Origin: Thermoplasmata archaeon | GTDB taxonomy: Archaea; Thermoplasmatota; Thermoplasmata; Thermoplasmatales; Thermoplasmataceae | Reading direction: 5' to 3' | Length of the DNA: 5,845 nucleotides | Assembly: GCA_021793945.1 (NCBI GenBank) | Contig: JAJYRT010000117.1 | Location: 1-5,845 of the forward strand | In this document: one piece after another, positions 1-5,142 of the stretch | How positions within the stretch are numbered: the first letter of the stretch is position 1 | Layout of the letters: every line of letters begins with the position of its first letter | Notes under the pieces: generated by a model | Told to the model about the DNA's origin: nothing | The model's input: the letters and a program-made list of their open reading frames with translations, nothing else | Databases searched by the model: none | Program-made: the position numbers and the translations under genes

Positions 1-90
1 AATCCGTTCGGCAAGGCCAAATCGTTCAAGCTTCTTCATGGTGGATTTAGTGGGATCGTCTTCCCTCAGGTATACGAATGTAACCTTCAC
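1..90 (-). CDS. tsr3: Tsr3/DUF367-type rRNA aminocarboxypropyltransferase, N-terminal fragment (runs off the window)
   Basis: Only the first 30 codons are present; the gene continues beyond position 1. The product begins V(M)KVTFVYLREDDPTKSTMKK and continues LERFGLAERI. The arrangement D-D-P-x-K-x-T-x-x-K-L-x-R-F-G-L-A is the N-terminal signature I know from the DUF367/Tsr3 family. Family members transfer the 3-amino-3-carboxypropyl group of S-adenosylmethionine to a modified pseudouridine of small-subunit rRNA in archaea and eukaryotes. The start is taken as GTG at 90-88: the frame matches the family from this codon onward. There is no SD upstream, but a TATA-like box sits about 25 nt upstream, which fits a leaderless archaeal mRNA. 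The gene diverges from everything else in the window and probably marks the ancestral chromosome backbone. The catalytic part is not visible, so the assignment rests on the N-terminal motif alone. Confidence 0.7.
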   Translation of the reverse strand, partial: MKVTFVYLREDDPTKSTMKKLERFGLAERI

Positions 91-110
91 GGCTGTATAT
101 TGCTAATCCA

Positions 111-118
111 TTAATATG
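111..118 (-). promoter_or_regulatory. TATA box for the leaderless tsr3-like gene
   Basis: Read on the minus strand this is CATATTAA, centred about 25 nt upstream of the GTG start at 90. That is the usual archaeal distance from TATA box to transcription start. The absence of an SD before the GTG supports transcription starting at or next to the start codon. Confidence 0.45.
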
Positions 119-159
119 ACTTGATCGAGGAAGACGTCAACCACCAACGACTAAAGCAC

Positions 160-371
160 GTTGGCTTGCAACTGGGCGTTGGCATGGGCAATGTTCACAT
201 GTCTCTGGAACCCGCTACAATAGGCCAGTTGACTTCGGGGAGCAACCCTTACCAGTCATGTCGCACGATGGAATGGCCCTCGCCATTCGGGCAGAGGCGT
301 ATGCTATTCAACCTTCGGTGTCACCACCGAATCCCTCAGGCAACCCTAGACTTAACCCATGCAAGCCATGA
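160..371 (+). pseudogene. tnpB: Decayed IS200/IS605 tnpB (OrfB) C-terminal tail
   Basis: Two reading frames together give what looks like the extreme C-terminal tail of a TnpB/OrfB protein. First comes GNVHMSLEPATI (frame of position 121). After a frame change near 220 follows PVDFGEQPLPVMSHDGMALA, then IRAEAYAIQPSVSPPNPSGN and PRLNPCKP, ending at TGA 369-371. The H-x-S-L-E-P, PVD-x-G-x-x-P-L-P and terminal S-G-N-P-R-L elements resemble tails of archaeal IS605 OrfB proteins. No RuvC-like catalytic motif or zinc finger is visible, so the fragment cannot encode a nuclease. Support comes from a typical IS200/IS605 end hairpin 40 bases downstream. The long open frame 121-621 running through here is not a gene in my view. 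The family call is from memory of tail motifs, so confidence is moderate. Confidence 0.45.
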
Positions 372-410
372 GGGTTTACACCGGAAAATACTGGCACCAC
401 ATATAAGAAT

Positions 411-454
411 GCCGCAATTCATCCTACCCCTGAAGAAGTGGGCTTCCTTGCGGC
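411..454 (+). repeat. IS200/IS605-type right-end hairpin
   Basis: The outer stem GCCGC (411-415) pairs with GCGGC (450-454). The inner stem CCTAC (423-427) pairs with GTGGG (438-442) with one T-G wobble, leaving a loop that contains TGAAG. The sequence around it (AATTCATCC ... GTGGGCTTCCTTGCGGC) follows the pattern I know at the right ends of many IS200/IS605 elements, where TnpA binds an imperfect hairpin and cleaves nearby. In intact elements this region also supplies the scaffold of the TnpB guide RNA. The exact cleavage site and the left end cannot be fixed from this window. Confidence 0.6.
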
Positions 455-475
455 GAAAGGTGAGTTTTCTTGTAC

Positions 476-516
476 ATGTGGTAATTTACCACATAGCGAT
501 AAATCGCTCGTGCACG
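476..516. promoter_or_regulatory. Three abutting palindromes upstream of the peptide cassette (candidate operator region)
   Basis: Three dyads follow each other without a gap. ATGTGGTAA-T-TTACCACAT (476-494) is a perfect 9-bp inverted repeat with a one-base centre. AGCGAT-AA-ATCGCT (495-508) is a perfect 6-bp repeat. CGTGCACG (509-516) is a perfect 8-base palindrome. They lie about 120 bases before the peptide gene and 40 bases before a candidate TATA box. A homodimeric winged-helix repressor or activator could bind here. An alternative is that the first dyad belongs to the flank or end of the IS605 remnant. Confidence 0.35.
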
Positions 517-552
517 CAGTATAATAGCCAATACATTAGCCACTTAACCAGG

Positions 553-561
553 TATTTTATA
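553..561 (+). promoter_or_regulatory. Candidate TATA box of the peptide/ThiF/MFS cassette
   Basis: TATTTTATA is an AT-only stretch in a mixed-composition region. It would place a transcription start near 580-590, giving a leader of about 45 nt before the strongly SD-led peptide gene. A second candidate is GTATAATA at about 518-525. No purine-rich BRE is obvious, so this is a positional inference. Confidence 0.3.
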
Positions 562-633
562 GGGTCGATGATCGCCATAGCTCTACTACAAATGTCGAAA
601 CATTGGAAATTAGATTATTAATTGGAGGTAAAA

Positions 634-717
634 ATGAAAAATGTTGAAAACATTCCGTGCAACATTAAGTTGATGGAAGAAGATCTTACAACTTTTGATT
701 CTCCGGCCAGCAGATAA
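634..717 (+). CDS. 27-residue putative RiPP precursor peptide
   Basis: A short reading frame starts at ATG 634 and ends with tandem stops TAA-TAG (715-720). It is preceded by the strongest SD in the window, GGAGG at 624-628, five bases before the ATG. That is unusually good support for so short an ORF. The peptide starts MKNVENIPCN and ends SPASR. It has one Cys (Cys9), an acidic triplet Glu15-Glu16-Asp17, and Ser/Thr in its C-terminal third (Thr19, Thr20, Ser23, Ser26). It has no signal peptide and no transmembrane segment. The next gene begins 52 bases later with its own SD and encodes an RRE-plus-E1 protein, and an MFS exporter follows. This is the layout of E1-dependent RiPP clusters such as microcin C and pantocin A, so a precursor role is the best reading. 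The sequence matches no named precursor that I recognise. Alternatives are a leader peptide controlling the downstream gene or a chance ORF behind an SD. Confidence 0.6.
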   Translation: MKNVENIPCNIKLMEEDLTTFDSPASR

Positions 718-769
718 TAGTGTGAAGGCTTATAATTAAATTTGTACACTTATTTTTAGAGGTAATTTC

Positions 770-1126
770 ATGATAGGATCGTCCACGTACTTGCAAGTTA
801 AGACCGCTCATTACCCTGTAAGAAGTCAGGACAACGTAATACGGTTTTCGAAGTGTATCTTTGGCATTGGAAAAGAGATAAAAGACAACAATCAGAAGTT
901 ATGGCGTTTGCTGATATTGACAGACGGGACTAGGAAGGTGTCTGAGATAGAGGTCGAAATGCTTAAATTCTTTCCTAAGTTAGACAAAAATGCAGTAAGA
1001 AATACTTTGATAAAGTTATATAGAAACGGTTTAATTGAAGAACCAATCGATATGAAAGAACAGAAACTCAGCGCATATGAACTTGATCGATATTCAAGAA
1101 ACCTGCAATTTTTCCCTGATATCTGA
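770..1126 (+). CDS. RRE (PqqD-like) leader-binding domain: N-terminal part of a frameshifted ThiF-like RiPP protein
   Basis: This 118-residue open frame starts at ATG 770, six bases after the SD AGAGGT (758-763). Residues 20-92 look like the winged-helix RiPP recognition element (RRE) of 'TOMM precursor leader peptide-binding' ThiF proteins. There is an N-terminal beta region (VIRFSKCIFGIGKEIKD), then W45 and the signature DGTRKVSEI (52-60), then helices ending LIKLYRNGLIEEP (80-92). Residues 104-115, ELDRYSRNLQFF, match the linker that leads straight into the E1 domain (consensus ERYSRxxxFF). There the frame runs into a stop (PDI*). The E1 domain continues in another frame from about 1113. 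This protein therefore looks like the first third of one polypeptide of about 350 residues, not an independent gene. In known systems such a domain binds the leader of the precursor peptide, here presumably the product of 634-717. If the frameshift is real, the product would be a stand-alone RRE protein, which also exists in some RiPP clusters. Confidence 0.7.
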   Translation: MIGSSTYLQVKTAHYPVRSQDNVIRFSKCIFGIGKEIKDNNQKLWRLLILTDGTRKVSEIEVEMLKFFPKLDKNAVRNTLIKLYRNGLIEEPIDMKEQKLSAYELDRYSRNLQFFPDI

Positions 1127-1826
1127 TGACAATAGAAAGGCAGTAGATTACATGTATAGACTAAAGAATTCAGCAGTTGCGATAGCTGGGATGGGTGGTG
1201 TAGACACCTCAGCTGCCGCCAGTTTCGCATCTATAGGTAAGATAATATGCGTAGATTTTGACAAAGTGGAGTTCTCCAACTTAGCCAGACAAATTCTCTA
1301 TAACGAAGAGGACGTGGGCAAAAGTAAAGTGAAGAGTGCCGTAAAGAACCTCAAAAAAATTATTAGCAGTGTCGAAGTCGAGGGAGTGGAACTTCAACTG
1401 AAGCCTACTGAAGACATCATCAAAATAATGAAGAAATGTGATATTTTTATCAATGGGATCAACTGTCCAATCAACGTAACATTAAAAGTCAACGAAGCGG
1501 CTCTATTAAGTGGTACACCGTGGATTAACACCGGTTACGACGGTCCCATATTCGGGATTAGCACGTTTATACCATTTAAAACGCCGTGTTATATGTTTTT
1601 ACGACATTATAGTGAGTCTAAGCGGTTTAAAAGAAATATAATTACAGAAGAGTATCTATATGCGGTTGATGAAGTTGTTGAACCTATTATTCCCCCTGTT
1701 TCCAATATGGCAGGACATCTCGCTGCGTTTGAGGGCATGTTATTTTTATTGGGTCATCCTTCCAATACGGCCGGTAAACTCTATTTAACACATCTGTTTG
1801 ATATTACAAAAAATACTATCGAATAA
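1077..1826 (+). CDS. ThiF/E1-like domain (MccB/PaaA/TOMM-partner type): C-terminal part of a frameshifted protein
   Basis: The open frame begins at 1077, but real homology starts around 1113 (SLISDDNRKA...), continuing the 770 frame after a one-base shift. The Rossmann fold follows: GMGGVD (residues 38-43 of this frame), VDFDKVEFSNLARQ (59-72) and GKSKVKSA (81-88). TPWINTGYDGP (147-157) then leads into the crossover region. In canonical E1/MoeB/ThiF enzymes these segments bind ATP and the substrate C-terminus. Arg71 and Lys84 fit the conserved Arg of NLxRQ and the following Lys. Several key positions differ: the last Gly of GxGGxG is Asp43, the usual TDN Asp is Asn129, and the zinc CxxC is reduced to one Cys171. 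No SD precedes 1077, so separate translation is poorly supported. The MFS gene follows after 78 bases. The role is either peptide adenylation or modification, or leader presentation without catalysis. Confidence 0.7.
   Translation: MNLIDIQETCNFSLISDDNRKAVDYMYRLKNSAVAIAGMGGVDTSAAASFASIGKIICVDFDKVEFSNLARQILYNEEDVGKSKVKSAVKNLKKIISSVEVEGVELQLKPTEDIIKIMKKCDIFINGINCPINVTLKVNEAALLSGTPWINTGYDGPIFGISTFIPFKTPCYMFLRHYSESKRFKRNIITEEYLYAVDEVVEPIIPPVSNMAGHLAAFEGMLFLLGHPSNTAGKLYLTHLFDITKNTIE
1109..1113 (+). other. T5 run at the frame junction of the RRE-ThiF protein
   Basis: Reading CAA TTT TTC in the first frame gives QFF and then a stop. Using four T instead of five (CAA TTT TCC CTG) gives Q-F-S-L-I-S-D-D and joins the two halves. 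Homology of the linker ends exactly here on one side and resumes here on the other. The cause could be a sequencing slip, a true mutation, or transcriptional or ribosomal slippage. Confidence 0.65.
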
Positions 1827-1904
1827 ATCCCAACTTGGACTGAATGCCTGAGTTGTGGCAACTTGAATAAATACAAAAAATGAATCCAGGTCGAGGAGCA
1901 TAAA

Positions 1905-3119
1905 ATGGGATTTTTAGAGATTCTAAAAAACAGAAATATACGATTGCTATGGCTTGGTTCCAGAATCTCAATTTCCGGCAACGTGATATTTACTATAGCT
2001 CTGAATTGGACAATATTCATAATTAGCCACTCCCTGATTCTGGTATCCATTGCGTTGGCCTTTAATCTCATTCCTTATGTTATTTTTGGTCCATTCGCAG
2101 GAAATATTCTGGATAGACATGACAAAGTCAGATTTACCTCCTTAGCCCTCTATATTCAGGGATTAATTGTCGTCTTATTTGCAGTAATGTACATTTTTGG
2201 GATGTTTTTTATACCGGCAATCTTAATAGGGGTCTTCATTTTAAATACGCTGGGGCAGATTCCCGCAAATGTCGTCGATGTCCTGATCCCAAGATTTGTA
2301 TCGAAGGAGAATCTTGGAACTACAAATAGCTTATTTTCAATAGGAGCAAACATAACTCAAATCGGTGGCTTTGGTTTTGGTGGCATAATAATTGCATTGT
2401 ACGGGGCAGGGGTGCCAATGATCTACGATGCTGCCACATTTTTTTTGGGGGGACTGTTAATAGGGCTAATTAATTTTGACGACGACACAACCATTCATAT
2501 CAAATCATCGAAAAAATTTTTTGAACAGTTTAAAATTGGTTTAGAATGGATGCGTGGAAACAAGCTAATAATTGAATTATTATTTGCGAATTTAGTCAGT
2601 CTGGCATTCAGCGGCATTCTGGAACCATTATTTGTCGCATACTCTTCAAACATATCCGGGGGAGAAGCCTATGCCTATGGTGCAATCCTCACATCAATCA
2701 CGGCCGGGAGCCTCTTTGCATCCTTCATGATAGGCAAGATCAACATACGAGATGATTCCGGAATTATTGTCCTTATCAGCTTATCGGTTCTGGGGATTTT
2801 CATGATTCTTCTAGGTCTATTCACGGTACTATTTTTGGCTATAGTTTTCGCATTTTTTATTGGTTTCTCGTTTTCAATGATAATAATCCCGACATCCTCT
2901 ATTATACAGGCAGTGTCAGGGAGTGATAAATTAGGGTTAATCAATTCAACCTTTTTTTCTTTGATCGTTGTAGCTTCAATATTATCTGAGCTTACTGCTG
3001 GTTACTTGGCAAATTTTGTATCCGTACGAACCTTAATCATCGTTCCCGGATTTATTTTATTGCTAATTTCAGTCCTGCTGTTCCCGTCCCTAAGAGCTCT
3101 TCGCGCGGTAAAATTTTAA
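1905..3119 (+). CDS. Major facilitator superfamily (MFS) exporter, probable peptide efflux/self-immunity transporter
   Basis: A complete 404-residue protein, the normal length for a 12-TM MFS drug or siderophore exporter. The ATG at 1905 follows SD GAGGAG (1893-1898) by six bases. Hydrophobic segments run throughout. The first six are followed by a charged central loop at about residues 190-215 (FDDDTTIHIKSSKKFFEQFK), and another six follow. The MFS motif-A loop between TM2 and TM3 is visible as GNILDRHDKVR (66-76), with Asp70 and Arg71. The overall pattern (N-terminal FLxxLKNRNIRLLWLG, EWMRGNK after the central loop) resembles the MFS_3/EntS and macrolide-efflux branch. It is the last gene of the cassette, 78 bases after the ThiF-like gene. 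By analogy with microcin C and pantocin clusters it would export the product and protect the producer. Substrate specificity cannot be read from sequence. Confidence 0.85.
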   Translation: MGFLEILKNRNIRLLWLGSRISISGNVIFTIALNWTIFIISHSLILVSIALAFNLIPYVIFGPFAGNILDRHDKVRFTSLALYIQGLIVVLFAVMYIFGMFFIPAILIGVFILNTLGQIPANVVDVLIPRFVSKENLGTTNSLFSIGANITQIGGFGFGGIIIALYGAGVPMIYDAATFFLGGLLIGLINFDDDTTIHIKSSKKFFEQFKIGLEWMRGNKLIIELLFANLVSLAFSGILEPLFVAYSSNISGGEAYAYGAILTSITAGSLFASFMIGKINIRDDSGIIVLISLSVLGIFMILLGLFTVLFLAIVFAFFIGFSFSMIIIPTSSIIQAVSGSDKLGLINSTFFSLIVVASILSELTAGYLANFVSVRTLIIVPGFILLLISVLLFPSLRALRAVKF

Positions 3120-3125
3120 AACCTC

Positions 3126-3139
3126 AACTCCGCAGAGTT
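3126..3139 (+). terminator. Possible hairpin terminator after the MFS gene
   Basis: AACTC-CGCA-GAGTT forms a 5-bp stem with a four-base loop, seven bases after the MFS stop codon, in a generally T-rich stretch that continues to about 3210. Archaeal termination depends mainly on T tracts, so the hairpin itself may be incidental. It is recorded because it closes the cassette. Confidence 0.25.
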
Positions 3140-3213
3140 ATAGGGATTATTGACTTCAATTCTCCTGAAATTTCTGTTATTCCTTATTTGTTTGATGGAA
3201 ATATTTTTCTCTA

Positions 3214-4373
3214 TCTAATCCCCATAGGGTGTATGGAAGAGTGGGTTTCGAAGGTCCTGAAGGAGGAGAGGAGAAAACGCAGCATTCCGCTCGAGGTCAA
3301 GATCCTGAACGGAAACTATTACCTGTACCACTCCACATCGAGATATGACAGGAAGACGCATGGACCAAGGAAAGTGTCGTAATACATAGGCGGGATCACG
3401 GAGAAGGGGGGGGGTGATCGAGGCACACCCCTCTGTGAGATCAGTATATGAATACGGGAATTCACAGCTTGTATACTCCCTGTCCAGTGATCTTCTCCCG
3501 GCTTCGAGGAAGCACTTCCCAGACAAACGGGAATCCCTGTATGCGCTGTCGGTGGTGAGGCTTCTCGCTCCGGTTCCTCTGAAGTCCGTGAAGGAGAGGT
3601 GGGAGAAGCTCCATGTGTCAACAACGATGCAGGCACATCTTTCACCCAATACCTGACAGAGCTCCTTAAGGAGGTTGGCTCGGACATGGCAGGACAGTAC
3701 GATTTCTTCATCACCCTGATGAAGGATTCCAGCAAGCTGGTGTTCGATCCCTCATCAATATTCTCAAGATCGGAGAATATAAACATGGCACAGAAGGGCC
3801 ACAATGCGGATCATGAATACATACCGCAGATCAACATGGCCATGGTCTTTGATTCTCGATCGGTACATGCCTGTGTTTCTCAAACCGCCCGACGGATCCG
3901 TGAGGGATGTGAAATCGTCGAGGAAGGTGCTCGACGAGATCAGCTTCCATGGCATCCTTGTGCTGGACAGGGGATTCGCCTCGTATGATATGGCGGAACT
4001 CATGTCGTCTGAAATGAAATTCGTCATGCCACTCAGGAGGAATTCCAAACTCATTGATTATAGCATGAAGCTGACATCGAGCTTCATGTACCGTGACCAG
4101 GGCATATTGTGCGGTCACTCCAATCATGATGGGTACAGGATATACATGTTCCAGGACCAGTCACTCTATCTGTACTATACAATCTTCGTGCTGATCAGGG
4201 CCGCAGGCCTTGCTGACAGGATATCGGTGAAGGAAGCACTGCTGAAATTCTCGAGAGTATACATGATAATGGACGGGAAGAAATCCATTATGTCAGAAAT
4301 ACCAGCATCATCCGCAAAGCTGGATGAACAGCTTGGAACCAATATATTCCCTAAAAGATTGGGGAGTTAAGGT
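3214..4373 (+). mobile_element. IS4-type insertion sequence remnant (boundaries approximate)
   Basis: The stretch is defined by the transposase pseudogene it carries. Candidate ends are TAATCCCCAT at about 3216-3225 on the left and, read inward from the right, TTAACTCCCCAA (complement of 4360-4371, overlapping the transposase stop). They match imperfectly, with a one-base gap. I cannot identify a target-site duplication, so the boundaries are provisional. The element lies between the exporter and the ECF S-component gene. Confidence 0.5.
3233..4370 (+). pseudogene. IS4-family (IS1634-like) DDE transposase, multiply broken
   Basis: The remnant starts MEEWVSKVLKEERRKRSIPL at ATG 3233 and reads NGNYYLYHSTSRYD, as in transposases I associate with Thermoplasmatales. 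A TAA at 3380-3382 replaces a likely Lys codon (RKVS-stop-YIGGITEKG). A G9 run (3406-3414) then shifts the frame. The second piece (3414-3656) ends HLSPNT-stop, and the next codon in the third frame continues LTELLKEVGSDMAGQYDFF. Near 3847 the frame shifts again, into LDRYMPVFLKPPDGSVRDVK and then the second-Asp motif ILVLDRGF. After MFQDQ, at about 4160, the sequence jumps to SLYLYYTIFVLIRAAGL, which in intact relatives lies after the Y-R-E-K box. About 100 residues including the catalytic Glu therefore seem deleted. It ends NIFPKRLGS at TAA 4368-4370. It cannot be active. The family is confident; the subgroup is from memory. Confidence 0.8.
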
Positions 4374-4458
4374 TTTGAATATACCGCATCATTATCACTG
4401 CACACTTCAGAAAGTATTAAGCCAATCTCCGATAATATCCAAACAATGGTGGAAATTC

Positions 4459-5142
4459 GTGCAGAATTCTGATGAAAAACAACCTGAAAAAGTGGCTGGC
4501 AACCATAAAGCCGGCAATTACGCGAGATATACACTGAAATGGAGGGGGTCTGGGAAGGTATCGACAACTCAGTATGCTCTGTATGCCGTACAGATGGCAG
4601 TTGTTATTTTACTGTCATATCTCGGTGCTCTATACACACCGGTTGTTGGCCCAGGCATTGGGTTCCTCTACTGGGCGTATCCATTTTTCGTTATCTTCAC
4701 GCTCTGGTGGGGCATATGGGGAATACTGGGCGCGTGGGTGGGTAGCGTTGTGGGAGCCGGGTTGCTCACTGGACTGCCGCCTATTCCTGCTTTGGGTTTC
4801 AGCATAGGAGACTTCATCCCGGCACTTCTGATATTTCTGCTTTACAGGGGATATCTGGCCAAGCACAATGTTGACCCACTTGGCAGGGACATACTGAAAA
4901 ACGCGAAGGCTGCGTTCTGGTTTATCTTCTGGGTTATGGGGCTTACAAATATCATTGGTGGGCTCTGGGGAGTCTGGGTCCTCGTTGAGCTGGGTTTCGT
5001 TCCTGCTAACGCTTACTGGCTTGGAGCTGGACTCTGGATACTCGGGGATGCCATTGTACTGGTTATAGCTCCGTTCCTCGCAGCCACTATAACTCCTATT
5101 GTGGAAAGATACGGTCTGGTAAATACCGGCTGGGTAACCTGA
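4459..5142 (+). CDS. ECF transporter S component (substrate-binding membrane subunit)
   Basis: An integral membrane protein of about 227 residues if started at GTG 4459, with six predicted TM segments typical of ECF S components. They include YALYAVQMAVVILLSYLGAL, LYWAYPFFVIFTLWWGIWG, FIPALLIFLLYRGY, AFWFIFWVMGLTNIIGG and AIVLVIAPFLAATITPIVER. The Trp-rich loops and GD-F-x-P-A motif also fit. S components capture a vitamin, amino-acid derivative or metal and hand it to the EcfA-EcfT module. The substrate is not evident here. The start is uncertain. The frame stays open upstream into the IS remnant, and an ATG at 4324 in this frame lies inside the transposase. GTG 4459 has an SD-like GGTGG (4448-4452) and leaves a polar N-terminus of about 35 residues before TM1. 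A candidate TATA-like GAATATACC lies just after the IS end, at about 4377-4385. The T-component gene follows on the same strand. Confidence 0.65.
   Translation: MQNSDEKQPEKVAGNHKAGNYARYTLKWRGSGKVSTTQYALYAVQMAVVILLSYLGALYTPVVGPGIGFLYWAYPFFVIFTLWWGIWGILGAWVGSVVGAGLLTGLPPIPALGFSIGDFIPALLIFLLYRGYLAKHNVDPLGRDILKNAKAAFWFIFWVMGLTNIIGGLWGVWVLVELGFVPANAYWLGAGLWILGDAIVLVIAPFLAATITPIVERYGLVNTGWVT

Noticed and set aside
121..621. 166-codon open frame on the plus strand
   Set aside because: It begins at TTG with no SD, changes character midway, and covers a frameshifted TnpB tail, the IS end hairpin and the palindromes. It looks like a chance open frame over a decayed element.
892..1230. Minus-strand ORF of 112 codons opposite the RRE domain
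   Set aside because: The plus strand has clear RRE and E1 homology and an SD. The minus-strand product is a shadow without recognisable features.
1844..1903. Very short ORFs between the ThiF and MFS genes: 8 codons (1844-1870) and 7 codons MNPGRGA (1880-1903)
   Set aside because: The heptapeptide length recalls microcin C MccA, but neither ORF has an SD, the second overlaps the SD of the exporter gene, and neither ends in Asn. The 27-codon ORF upstream is far better supported.
3215..3804. Long minus-strand ORFs (144 and 161 codons) opposite the transposase
   Set aside because: The plus strand encodes recognisable transposase in several frames. The reverse frames are open only because of composition.
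4472..4537. 21-codon ORF MKNNLKKWLATIKPAITRDI... upstream of the S component
   Set aside because: It has no SD, overlaps the probable start of the S-component gene in another frame, and has no partner enzyme nearby. It is probably chance.
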